From NCBI GenBank assembly GCA_011634665.1, contig WAEK01000004.1, positions 1,537,501-1,601,500 of the forward strand: a stretch of DNA of 64,000 nt. The letters are read 5' to 3'. This document shows positions 46,941-56,918 of this stretch, one piece after another (the first letter of the stretch is position 1; each line of letters starts with the position of its first letter). This DNA comes from Mortierella sp. BCC40632. Its lineage: Eukaryota > Mortierellomycota > Mortierellomycetes > Mortierellales > Mortierellaceae. Under the pieces are notes generated by a model. The model searched no databases. It had not been told where the DNA came from and worked only from the letters and a program-made list of their open reading frames with translations. A program made the translations under genes and the position numbers.

Positions 46941-48531
46941 GTGCTGAATGGTGCTGCTGACGCCTTGTCCCGCAGGTACCCCCCTGAGGAGGGGGAGAGT
47001 CGAGTTCATGAAGCAATCTTGCCAAGAATGGAGTATGTCCTCGCGAATCCAGAGCACGCCACAATCGCAGAAATAATTGATGAAGTGTTGCAAGAACCCG
47101 TTGAAGATGAAGATGAAATCCAGAATCCAATGAATCAAGAGCCTCCGGTGCTGGACCTGACAGACCGTATCAAGGCTGCCTATCTTGAAGATGAAGAAAC
47201 CCGAGATATCATCCAAGCTTTGGAACAAGATCCAACTGTGGAAGAAGACTTTGTTGTGATGGATGGATTGTTGTACTACAAAGGTCGTATCGCAATCCCT
47301 GACGACGACTCGATCAAGAAGGATATTTTATCCCATTGTCATGATGATCCCATGTCAGGTCACTTTGGAATCCACAAGACCCATGAGCTGGTTAGCCGTT
47401 CATATTCATGGCCCTCTATGAGAATGTTTGTGAAGCGCTTCATCAGTTCGTGTGACACCTGTCAAAGGAACAAATCATCCAAGCATAAACCGTATGGTCT
47501 CTATGCACCTGTCCCAGTACCTGAGCTCCCGTGGTCCTCGTTATCCATGGACTTCATCACCCAGCTGCCAAGCTCTGAGGACTTTGACGCAATCCTGGTT
47601 ATTGTAGACCGCTTTACCAAGATGGCGCGCTTCATCCCCACGAAAGGTACCGTGGGTGCTGAGGGGGCCTCGCCACTCTCTTCTTACAACATATCGTGTC
47701 CAAGTATGGCCTGCCAGACGAAATCATGACCGACCGCGGATCAGTATTCACTGCTGAATATTCCCGACAATTCTTGGACGCCCTTCGTGTCCAGCAAAAC
47801 ATGACCACATCCTATCGACAACAGACGAATGGTCAAGCAGAAAGGACCAATTCCACCTTGGAGCAGTATCTACGGTGCTTCCTGAACTATCAGCAAGACA
47901 ACTGGTCAGAACTATTATATTGGGCAGAGTTTTGTTATAACAACACCTTACATTCATCAATCAACATGACCCCATTCTATGCATACCAAGGATATCATCC
48001 CCGCTTCAGCGTCAACATCCCGCGAGTCGCCGCAAGTAATCCTAGAGCAGAAGAACGACTCCAGAATCTCAAGGAGCTTCAAGAGGACCTAAAGTTCCAT
48101 ATTGGGTACGCCCACGAGGCCCATGAACGTAGTGTCAATAGTCGCAATCAAGAACAGCCCCATTATGAACAAGGTGACAAGGTTTGGCTCTTACGTACCA
48201 ATATTCGTACCAAGAGGCCCTCACCCAAGTTGGACAACGTCCGGCTAGGACCATTCAAGATCCTTGAAGCGGTAGGCTCGCGATCATTCAGATTAGAGCT
48301 GCCACGAGAGATGTCGCGTCTCCATCCTGTGTTCCATGTCTCTTTTGTTAGAGCCCCATGTGGAGAATGATCTACAAGACAGGAGAGCGCCCCCACCTCC
48401 GCCCGTGGAGATTGATGGCGAAACCGAATATGAGGTCGAGATCATCCTAGATTCAAGGCGTCGCTATGGCCGTTTGCAATATCTGTCAAAAATGGTTAGC
48501 CATGATGAACAAACGTGGGGAACCGATTGAC
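46941..48531 (+). pseudogene. Gypsy integrase with C-terminal chromodomain, frame-broken
   Basis: The HHCC zinc site (SHCHDDPMSGHFGIHK, later CDTCQRNK) is followed by the catalytic core: first Asp in SMDFITQLP, second in MTDRGSVFTAEY, and Glu in NGQAERTNSTLEQYL. The chromodomain ([20 protein letters not shown]) targets heterochromatin in chromoviruses. Frame changes lie near 47670 and 48350. Confidence 0.9.
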
Positions 48532-48637
48532 CATGTACAGCATTGTCCCGATTTAATTCAAGACTTCCATGCAAGGTACCCCGGAAAGCCTCGCGGACCC
48601 ATTGTCGCGCCTGGAGGCCGCGCCTAAGAGAGGGGAA

Positions 48638-48979
48638 TGTCACGTACCTAGGCGAATGAACCTGTCTATAGGATCCTCATTCCTAAAGGGAATGAGGAAT
48701 GAGGAAAAAAAGAAATAGATTGAGACGGAGCTCTGATGAGCTCCGTCCCAAAAATACTGAGTGCGCGCTCCGCGCGCCAGCAGCAGTCACCTCTTGTCCC
48801 TCCTCCGACGCGCCGCCTAGAATCCTACACACCGACTGGCCTGGGTCCCCAGTTCTCTGGGCTCCTGCCCCTAGATAGAAACACATAAATAGCCCTTAGA
48901 TAGACATAGCATCGAACTTCAGTCTGCAATACATATTATCCTTGCTCTATAGAAAAATCTGCCTTGTCTGTCCTTGACA
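48638..48979 (+). repeat. Gypsy 3' LTR
   Basis: 342 bp. It differs from the 5' LTR mainly by indels in A and G runs and around GCGCTCCGCGC, plus C/T at TTGC(C/T)CTATAG. A polypurine tract (AAGAGAGGGGAA) precedes it. Confidence 0.93.
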
Positions 48980-49804
48980 CTTCCTCTATGACGGATGGCA
49001 CCACCACAAGTGGGCTCTCGCCACGGTTCTCGCGAACAAGACAGCAGTACTAGACCTCTACCCCCACAGGGCCACAGACCTCCATACAAATGAAGACTAC
49101 AAAGGATTGATCAAACACATCAAAGCTCACAACATCAAGAACATCAAAGACATTCCAGTAGATATCACACCGGTTCTCAGCACCTTTCGGAAATGGGGTC
49201 ACAACGACACCCTGGACTCGGCCAAACTTACCCGAAAACTGGCATGGTTGTTGGCAGTATGCGGCTTCATGAGAGGAGACGACATACGCTGTATTGACAT
49301 TTCCCGCACGATAATCGACAGGGACGGCACCTTACAGTTACACGTGGTCGCCCCAAAAGAGAAGCGGGCTGGAAGTCGAGTTATCACCAAGGTTGCTATT
49401 GCCCCCTTAGCAGACGATCTGGTTTGTCCAGTAAAAGCATTCCTTGAATACAAATGTCGCCTCCCAACCTCGTTACAACCATTACCACACCATAAAGGCC
49501 GCCACTTCCCAGACATCACACCACTCTTGAGAATGGTCAAGGACGTTACTACTCCAATTCGCCCAGCTACCATCAACAGCATGATCAGGGAGCTTTCGAC
49601 AATCATGGATATTCCAGAAGGCTCTGCGATACCTAAGGCTGGGGGCGATTGGCAGCACATTAGCGATCCATAATGGACTCTCATTGGACGAAGTGCGAAC
49701 TCATGGCCGATGGTCTCCTCTCTCGGCCACATTTGAGAACTTCTACCGATTGAATAGAAGGTCGAAGCTCAATATTTCTTCAGTAGTTTTAAGCTCTGGA
49801 TCCA

Positions 49805-49905
49805 CATCAACGGCCACTGGTTCAAAGTAACGGAGAATAGCCGATCAAGCCTATGAAAGGCGGCTTTTATCTATTCTCCTAACAGAACCAGTGGCCGGGG
49901 ATGCC
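49805..49905. repeat. DIRS internal complementary region
   Basis: GCCACTGGTTCAAAGTAACG joins directly to GCCGATCAAGCCTATGAAAG, that is, right-end and left-end sequences of the element fused. This is the template for end completion in DIRS replication. It overlaps the last codons of the recombinase. Confidence 0.85.
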
Positions 49906-49935
49906 CTCCCTCTCCACCCACACTAGGCTAGGCAA

Positions 49936-50062
49936 AAGAAGATAGAGTGTATCCAGGCACCAGAGTAGCATTTATTTTATTTTATTTTTTAGTATTTCTC
50001 GGTCAGTATTAAAAGCAAGGTCACACACATCAACGGCCACTGGTTCAAAGTAACGGAGAATA
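49936..50062. repeat. DIRS right inverted terminal repeat
   Basis: Reverse complement of 40133-40258. It ends GTAACGGAGAATA, after which the Fanzor-like intron resumes with a poly-A/T tract and the donor. Confidence 0.85.
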
Positions 50063-50236
50063 GAAAAAACTCTATCCCACTTTGGAAAAAAAAAAAAAAG
50101 ACTTACCCATCAGGACCGAGAACGGGTTTATACGTATGTCGGCTACTGATGTCTGAAAGAGCTTGAGGTGGGCCCTGATCCGCTCAATGCTGACCCCAAC
50201 GGTCTCACTCATGGTCCTCAGCCCATAGTCTGTGCC

Positions 50237-50607
50237 TAGTGTTTCCCATGAGTCGAGTTGAGTTGAGTTGGAGGTCTGACTCAACTCAACTCATGCACAC
50301 ATGAGTTGGAAAAAATCTGAACTCAACTCAACTCATGAGTCGAAAAGTTTGAACTCAACTCAACTCAACTCAACTCATGAGTTGAAAAGTTGAACTCATC
50401 TCAACTCAGGGCATCTACGCCCTGTAAGCGAGTCGACTCACTCCAACTCAACTCAACTCAACTCAACTCATGAGTTCATGAGTCGAAAAAAGTTTCGACT
50501 CAACTCAACTCATGTTACACGAGTCGGGAGAAAGTTTGAACTCAACTCAACTCATGAGTTGAGTTGAGTTGAGTCCGTGAGTTGGTGAGTTGAGTTGAAG
50601 AACACTA
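50237..50607. mobile_element. 371-bp hAT-type MITE filled with AACTC/GAGTT repeats, copy 1
   Basis: Ends TAGTGTTTCCC and AAGAACACTA, flanked by a perfect 8-bp duplication TCTGTGCC. The interior is imperfect AACTC pentamers. It sits in exon E of the Fanzor-like gene, beside the RuvC-I aspartate codon. Confidence 0.9.
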
Positions 50608-51214
50608 TCTGTGCCTCCCATCACAACCGTACAAGCTCTCCCTTCATTCTCCTCGACCAGTAACCCCGATATGTCCAGTTTCTCCGTTCTCTCGGCCACT
50701 GCAGGTTGCTCCCATGTGTCATGGACAAATACAGGACTCTCCTTTAGAGACAGGAAGGTAAGGGCAAGGAAAGATATTTATTGCAGACTGACGGAAATAG
50801 GATGCGCCTATTGCGCCCTTTTATACTAGATTTTTGTTCTTGCTCGAAAATAATAAACTTCATCCTTTCCGAGTGCTCGCGCACTTCGGAAAGTATAACA
50901 CAACCTTTTTTCCTCCATCGGCAGATGGAGGATACTTGCCCGCGATCCTATAGTAAGAGGAGAGTTAATAGGACATGACACCATGTGACTCTTGTACCCA
51001 CAGTCTGGACTGGCTTACTCGAACACACTGGACCTGTAGATGCCTTCGCCAGCTTGTTGAATCGATAGGCCGCCTTTCGAAGTGCTTCCAGTTGTTGCTC
51101 TTGTGGCACTAGCTTTTTCTTGCCTCTCGTACCTCTTGACGAGCCTGCCGAAGGGTCAAGTACTCTGCTATCCCTCTTGGCAGGTCCTTTCTCTCCTCTT
51201 TAGGCACCCTTGAT

Positions 51215-51337
51215 CAGTGTTTCTGATATCAATCTTTCAGCTTGAAATTTCATAGTAAAGTTTGATGTTTGAGCTTGAGTTTGATCAAACTTTATTAAGA
51301 AATATCAAGTTTTCAAAGCTTTGATCAGAAACACTGC
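51215..51337. mobile_element. 123-bp hAT-type MITE (GATATCAATCTTTC family), copy 1
   Basis: CAGTGTTTCTGATATCAATC at one end, GATCAGAAACACTG at the other, perfect 8-bp duplication CCCTTGAT. Inserted in exon D of the Fanzor-like gene. Confidence 0.92.
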
Positions 51338-52044
51338 CCTTGATTCATTCACAATTTGGGCTGCTTCCGACCCTGTATCCTCCAATGCACATACTGTCTT
51401 CCGCGTCATCTGGACTTTGTTTTCTTTGGCCATCTTTGCATCCGAGAGTCGCTCCGCGTAAGCTGCTGCCTCTTCGTTGGCCATTCCACTCTCTGCTAGT
51501 CGATGACTCCATATGTCACCGTCAGCGTGTCGTGTCTTGCCTTTTTGTATCCGATCCTCGTCAAATTTATATGTCACTGGATAGCCTGCCCTGTTGAAGC
51601 CATGAGAAATAACCTCACCTGTGAGGTGAACTCTCCACTGGTCAACAAATTTCAGCCTAGCGAAAAAAAAAAAAAAAAAAAAAAAAGTTAGTCGAACTCA
51701 ATGGGTTAGTTATCTAACTGTTCCTCTCTGTGTGATGCTTACCGATGGCGGAATAAAAGACCTCGGTCTCGGCACTCTTTCTGTAGCACATCCAGATTGA
51801 ATATGCTGCTGAATAGAATGTCCCGACCCTCTTTGTTGCTTTGTATCTGATGAATATTTGTGATAATCTGGCCCTGGCTATCGTACAGATCGAAATGACC
51901 TGGAAAAGAGCTTCGAAAGACCTAATAAATCCCTGGTGGGTTAAGGTCAAGTGCGTGCCTGTCTGCCACCGAGATCTCGGGTACCAGCTTCCTACAGTAG
52001 TTGTCATAACCTGCAATCCTTAGTACTTGGTTCGCTATCATCAC

Positions 52045-52166
52045 CAGTGTTTCTGGTATCAATCTTTCGGCTTGAAATTTCATAGTAAAGTTTGATGTTT
52101 GAGTTTGAGTTTGATCAAACTTTATTAAGAAATATCAAGTTTTCAAAGCTTTGATCAGAAACACTG
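52045..52166. mobile_element. 122-bp hAT-type MITE (GATATCAATCTTTC family), copy 2
   Basis: Same ends and interior as copy 1. Flanks ATCATCAC and ATCATGAC (7 of 8). It lies at the B/C boundary of the Fanzor-like gene. Confidence 0.9.
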
Positions 52167-53450
52167 ATCATGACCAAAATTGACCATGGGATCCATAATA
52201 GCAAAATACTCGACAGGTGGTTTGGTCCGTCTTGTCATGTTGCTCTCATCTTCTCCTTCGCCCTCAATAACAGTCCATTTCGGGGCATAGGGTTGTAATT
52301 GATTGATCAGATATGCTGCAACTGTGCATTCTTTCTCTGTAAATTCGGCTCCTGCATGTGCCGCTCTTTGGATGTCGTCCTTGGTAACCTTGTCGCGGAC
52401 AAAGGGAGACTCGAGCAGCATTCTAATGACTGCTTGCAGTCCTTTCAGTCGAGACCGCGAGGGCTCTGTAAAGAAAAAAAAATGATAGTCTGGTTAGCAG
52501 CGGGTAGATTGTTTCTCCTATGTTTTGCAGACGTCTCTTGAAATCAAACAAAGTCTCTTGCCTTGCTCACTTTCTCCCTCGGCCTCGCCGTCTTCCTTCT
52601 CCGAGCCTGTACCTTCTTGGACCTCTTCCAGGATCTCTATCTGTCCTTCGTCCTGCCCGACAGCAGCCACTCCCTCAAGACGATGCTTTAATAGAGAGAT
52701 TGGCCTTTTTGCTCTTGGTTGTAGCTCTGGCTGTAAACTCATCAATCGCTCGATCCTTTCTTGAATAACTCCTGTGCGCCGTTGGGCCTGTTCCTCCTGG
52801 TTCTCTGGTACACTCAACCAATGACAAAGCTCGTCATTCAGCTTGTCTAATTGTCGCTTCCAGCCACGGTACTGTGCTCGACGGTTTGGATTCGCTTCCA
52901 CTTTTTGATATTTTGCCCTGGAACCCCGTTCTTTCAACCTCGCTTCTCGCTCAGGTGCGAGGTGGACTCGGAGTAAAATCCTGAGCAGATAATCCAGCGC
53001 TTTGTCGTAAATCTTTCCATCCCACAGGTTGGCAATGCTCGTTGCCAACTCTCGCAGGTGCTGTGTGATCGTGGCCGATATCCCCGTGACATTGATTTCT
53101 TTGTAGTCGTTTCCAGGGTGCTCGAGTAGCTCATGAAGTTTAATCCATGTTTCAGGCTGCGATCCTTTCTTGGCTCCACAGGATCCTTGGGGTCCCAGAA
53201 AGTACGAGTAGAGGTTGTGGATGTGATGTTCAGTAAGGAGAGACGCAAATGGGTCCCTGTTGACGTTCAGGCCTCTTCCAAATGCAGTCTCTAGCCTCTC
53301 CTGCAAGCCTCTCGGTATCGGTGCTGATAAGTTTGGGTACGGAGATGTCGGTGAGATAGAATGTGTGGTTTATTCAAGGGCTAGGGTCAGTATTTATACT
53401 GGCCCTGCTAAGCCAGCCAAGGGAGTAAAAATGGCCCTGTCTGTCAGCTC

Positions 53451-53821
53451 TAGTGTTTCCCATGAGTCGAGTTGAGTTGAGTTGGAGGTCTGACTCAACT
53501 CAACTCATGCACACATGAGTTGGAAAAAATCTGAACTCAACTCAACTCATGAGTCGAAAAGTTTGAACTCAACTCAACTCAACTCAACTCATGAGTTGAA
53601 AAGTTGAACTCATCTCAACTCAGGGCATCTACGCCCTGTAAGCGAGTCGACTCACTCCAACTCAACTCAACTCAACTCAACTCATGAGTTCATGAGTCGA
53701 AAAAAGTTTCGACTCAACTCAACTCATGTTACACGAGTCGGGAGAAAGTTTGAACTCAACTCAACTCATGAGTTGAGTTGAGTTGAGTCCGTGAGTTGGT
53801 GAGTTGAGTTGAAGAACACTA
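53451..53821. mobile_element. 371-bp AACTC-rich hAT-type MITE, copy 2
   Basis: Same length, orientation and, as far as I can read, same sequence as copy 1, but the flanks GTCAGCTC and GTCTTGAG are not a duplication. It lies about 110 bp upstream of the Fanzor-like exon A, beside a TATA-like motif (about 53388-53400, minus strand). Confidence 0.88.
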
Positions 53822-53976
53822 GTCTTGAGTCAGGAGCACGAGCGGCGCATGCGTGCTCTTGATGTCCGACTCGCCCGAGTCGAGTTGAGAAAACAGCAAG
53901 AACAGCATCAGCATGAGCTGAAACTAAAGGCACTTGCAATGGGGAATGCTAAGACCGCTCTAGACGGAGCGAACTA
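53822..53976 (+). pseudogene. Coding remnant with coiled-coil tail
   Basis: About 50 codons read QEHERRMRALDVRLARVELR followed by a Gln/His/Glu-rich helix and ALAMGNAKTALDGAN, with no start or stop. Such tails occur in host genes with Myb-like DNA-binding domains, but the family cannot be named. It is cut by a MITE on the left and by a foldback element inserted at TA on the right. Confidence 0.4.
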
Positions 53977-54111
53977 AAGTGCATCCAAAATTCGATCAAT
54001 GATTTTTTTAGATGGAATCATTCCGCATTTACTCCTCAGTTCATGAGTCATTCCTCTACTCCAGGTATTGTAGCCATTCTCCAATCGAGCAACATAGTCA
54101 AAAGTACTAAC
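53977..54111. mobile_element. Truncated copy of the TA-targeting foldback element
   Basis: Starts right after TA with AAGTGCATCCAAAATTCG, as at 56919, but lacks an internal stretch and everything beyond AAAGTACTAAC, where the next element begins. Confidence 0.75.
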
Positions 54112-54866
54112 TAGCGTTCGCCATTCGGATAATCCAAACCAGGTTGGTCAAATCCAAATCCAATCCATTTGGTTCAATCTAATCCATATCCAATCCATAG
54201 AATCCTGGATGGATTTATAAATGTAATCCATATACGAAATTTAAAGATCTATTTGGAGTCCAATCCATTTACAATCCAATCCAATCCAATCCAATCCATT
54301 CAATCCAATCCAGTCATACCATGAGCTGTCCTTCCAACCAACCTATAGTGGTCAGCGAAAGTGTTCGCATGTTTTCTGTTTTGCTATATCAGTTTTCCTC
54401 CCTCGCTCATTTTAACTTATGCGATTCTCTTTTTTAAATGGTAGATTGCTTGGCTGATGGTCTCTATTTTGGCTGTATGTCAATCGATTTGAAAAAGATT
54501 TGGTCAAGATATAAACACCCTCTATTTCTTCACTCCATTCGAACACTTTATTTGAATCACTACACTTTTTGTTTGATGGAGTCGGACCAATTCTAGTTTC
54601 AATTTATTTGGCACCCTTTCAGTCGTATCACTTTCTCCATTCGACTAGGAAGACTCTCATACAATGAATGGAGGAAATCATCTGGGATCGATCCCCAGAT
54701 ATGATCGATTCTTTCCCACAAGGTCTGTAGATTTGGTGCAGTCGTTTCGTAAATATCCAGAGCCCTTTTGATGTATGCCCATACATGCTCAATGATGTTG
54801 AGGTCGGCAGAGTTTGCAGGCCACTCAAGTCGTCGAATTCTTCTGCGTCTGAAGAAGTCTTGGATA

Positions 54867-56494
54867 CAGTGGGCGCCAAAATGGTTTCAATAATTCTCAA
54901 ATTTTCATATTTTAGCAATTTTCTACCCATCGAGAATATGTAAATGCACCTTGTTGCTTAGATTGAAAACAATACCCAGAATGCCTTGTTCACGACAGTG
55001 TAAACAGATTTTCAATACGTTGTCAGAAAGGCGTGCTATGAGGTAAATTGTTGAAGCTAGATATTGGAACCATTTCGCCACTTGGGCACGCCATTTATAT
55101 TTATTGCTATTTCATCTCTTTTTTCACAATCGTTTGTCTTATATCTACAGTCAGTCAGAGAGATTAAAAGAAGATGAATAGATCTTGACAAGTTTGATAT
55201 ATAATACGGGTGCAATCGCTCGAAAATGGTCGATATTCCTCCATCATGAAAAAACGAAAGAAGACACTCAAAACTCTATCATAAGCCAGCTAAAAGCAGG
55301 CTACTCCGTCAAGAATGTCGCTAGACGATTATCAGTCAGCCCTGCTTCTGTTTCAAGGATCCGAACCAAGCATTTACCTACTCTACAAAGGCAACCAACA
55401 GGAAGACCAAGAATTCTCTCGGCTCGCTCCAAGAATGATCTCAACAGAAAGTTACTTTCCGGCATGTTGAAGACTGGCAAGCAGGTCCACAAGAGCCTCA
55501 ATGGTGAAGGGACAGTTATCTCGTACAGATCAGTCCTTCGCAACCTCAGGGAGATCGGCTTTCAAGCGAAGAAAAAAAGTCAAAAAGCCTTTCCTTAGTA
55601 AGCGACACAAGCAAGCGCGGTTGGAGTGGGCAAGAGGTCATAAAAATTGGACCATCGATGACTGGAAGCGAGTGGTATTCTCAGATGAAAAAAAAAGATA
55701 AACATCTGGAACTCGGACGGGATACAATATTACTGGGCTAAGCCAGGCGATCCGGTTCAACCATTTCATCTTCAACCTACTGTCAAGCATGGAGGTGGAT
55801 CCTTGATGTTCTGGGGCTGTATGACGTCCAAGGGACTTGGCTATGGCTGTCAGATCTATGAAGGAACTATGAAAAAGGAGGATTACATCAATATTCTCGA
55901 CACAACATTGAAAGAAAGTCTCGAGTATTATGATCTCGGAAAAAATGACTTCATTTTTCAGCACGACAACGACCCCAAACACAAAGCCAAAGCAACAACC
56001 AAGTACCTGGAGGATCAGGATATTGAGGTTCTTCGATGGCCTGCACAATCAGCAGATTTAAATCCAATCGAGCATGTTTGGGACAAGCTGAAGGTTCAGA
56101 TTGGTCAACGAGAGAAGCGGCCTACGAGTGTTCATGAATTGTGGGATATGGTGCTGGAGGAATGGGAGCTGATACCACAGGATATGATTGACAAGCTCTA
56201 TGAGTCGATGCCACGAAGAGTAGAGGCCGTGTTGAAAGCGAAAGGGGGGAATACGAGGTATTGAAGAATTTTCCCGGACTAGTGGCAAAATGGTTTCTAT
56301 GAGACGACAACATTGGAGGCGGCATAGCTCGCTCATGTGAAGTGATAAAGGCCCGCTTTCTTATTTCTCGGGTCCACCATTGATAAGACTTTCCTTTCTA
56401 TTAGAATTGAATATGAAAGAGAAAGAAAGAATAAACGAGAAAATTAGAAAAAGCGAAATTTCTGAAAACATTGAAACCATTTTGGCGCCAACTG
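54867..56494 (+). mobile_element. Tc1/mariner transposon B, nested in A
   Basis: Ends CAGTGGGCGCCAAAATGG and CCATTTTGGCGCCAACTG between TA dinucleotides (54865-54866 and 56495-56496). 1628 bp. Its transposase is on the plus strand, opposite to host transposon A. Confidence 0.9.
55185..56264 (+). pseudogene. Tc1 transposase B, two frame changes
   Basis: The HTH part (SVKNVARRLSVSPASVSRIR, GRPRILSARSKNDLN) is followed by a shift in an A run near 55570, then WTIDDWKRVVFSDE. A second shift in the A9 run near 55690 separates this from NSDGIQYYWAKPGDPVQ. The rest is open: FIFQHDNDPKHKAK (second Asp), then SADLNPIEHVWDKLK (Glu). Only two single-base slips in A tracts break an otherwise complete DD34E transposase. 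Confidence 0.85.
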
Positions 56495-56918
56495 TAATAC
56501 GTGCAGTATGAACTTTGGCGTTGTCCTGTTGAAAAAGAAAACTTGCAGCGTCCATTTGCCACCAGTTGCGAGAAGCGATTACATAGTCATCGAGTATCTC
56601 CAGATACACTTGCGAATTGATCCTATCCTTGATCCACTCGGAGTCCCCTACGCCAAAAAATGTAATGCAACCCCACATCATAATTTTCCCTCCTCCACCC
56701 TGTGGAACTCCTATCTTGTGATGTTCTCGCTTGCCTTTGTTTCGTTTTCGATAGTAATAGTGCTTCCTTCCGTAGGACCCCATCCTACTAACTACAGTCT
56801 CGTCGGAGAACATAACGTTCTTCCAGTCCTCCACCGTCCAGTGCAAGTGATCCTTGGCAAACCGGACTCGATCTTGCTTGTGCTTCTTCGTCAGATAAAG
56901 TTCCTTGCGCTTGACATA

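Larger units (their letters stand above)
43427..48979 (+). mobile_element. Ty3/gypsy LTR retrotransposon, chromovirus type
   Basis: LTRs of 336 and 342 bp, both starting TGTCACGTACC and ending CTTGACA, are flanked by a perfect 5-bp target duplication CTTCC (43422-43426 and 48980-48984). The internal order gag, zinc knuckle, protease, RT, RNase H, integrase, chromodomain is that of Ty3/gypsy chromoviruses. Several frame changes make this copy non-functional, yet the LTRs differ at only a few sites, so insertion is fairly recent. There is no envelope-like gene. Confidence 0.95.
42733..49830 (+). pseudogene. DIRS tyrosine recombinase, split by a gypsy element
   Basis: The N-terminal part ends at 43426 (VRRYTATQRNFEEWM, then DIINF) and resumes at 48980 in the same frame (LYDGWHHHKWALATVLANK). 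Tyrosine-recombinase boxes follow: LLAVCGFMRGDDIR (first Arg), THGRW (His-x-x-Arg type) and ENFYRL (nucleophile Tyr). A one-base shift in the G run near 49647 separates the first Arg from the remaining catalytic residues. The stop at 49828 lies within the internal complementary region. Members of this family integrate circular cDNA without target duplications. Confidence 0.85.
40101..50062 (+). mobile_element. DIRS-type tyrosine-recombinase retrotransposon inserted in a Fanzor-like intron
   Basis: The ends are inverted repeats: 40133-40258 is the reverse complement of about 49936-50062. A DIRS internal complementary region at about 49805-49905 fuses copies of the right-end (GTAACGGAGAATA) and left-end (GCCGATCAAGCC) sequences. 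No target duplication is seen, as expected for this class. The order is gag-like ORF, RT-RNase H, tyrosine recombinase. The element carries a 5.55-kb gypsy insertion inside its recombinase gene and a MITE inside RNase H. Without the gypsy element it is about 4.4 kb. Confidence 0.9.
38852..53340 (-). pseudogene. Fanzor-like RNA-guided nuclease gene (eukaryotic TnpB homologue), broken by nested insertions
   Basis: Minus-strand exons: A about 53340-52571, B 52465-52167, C 52044-51743, D 51656-51338 continuing 51214 to about 50990, E 50741-50608 continuing 50236-50107, F 40074-38852. Junctions A/B, C/D and E/F are GT-AG and in phase. RuvC-I lies in exon E as VVMGGTDYGLRTM. Exon F has the SRI-x-G segment, then TDEYQTSKTCVYCF and GRDQSAAMAIA (RuvC-III). 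The glutamate just before the zinc ribbon fits the alternative catalytic position reported for Fanzors. Lesions: TAG in C (51922-51924) and F (39992-39994), frame changes in D (about 51113), in an A run near 39825 and after RuvC-III near 39078, a zinc-ribbon Cys changed to Tyr (GAVEYVNSEC), no usable ATG in exon A, three MITEs in or between exons, and a 10-kb DIRS element in the E/F intron. Intact length would be roughly 1100 residues. Exons A-D match no domain I know. Confidence 0.72.

Noticed and set aside
43427..48979. Endogenous retrovirus with envelope
   Set aside because: No envelope-like ORF exists between integrase and the 3' LTR; it is an ordinary Ty3/gypsy chromovirus-type element.
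50237..50607. CRISPR-like array made of AACTC repeats
   Set aside because: The repeats are 5-mers without spacers, inside a MITE with 8-bp target duplications, in a eukaryotic genome.
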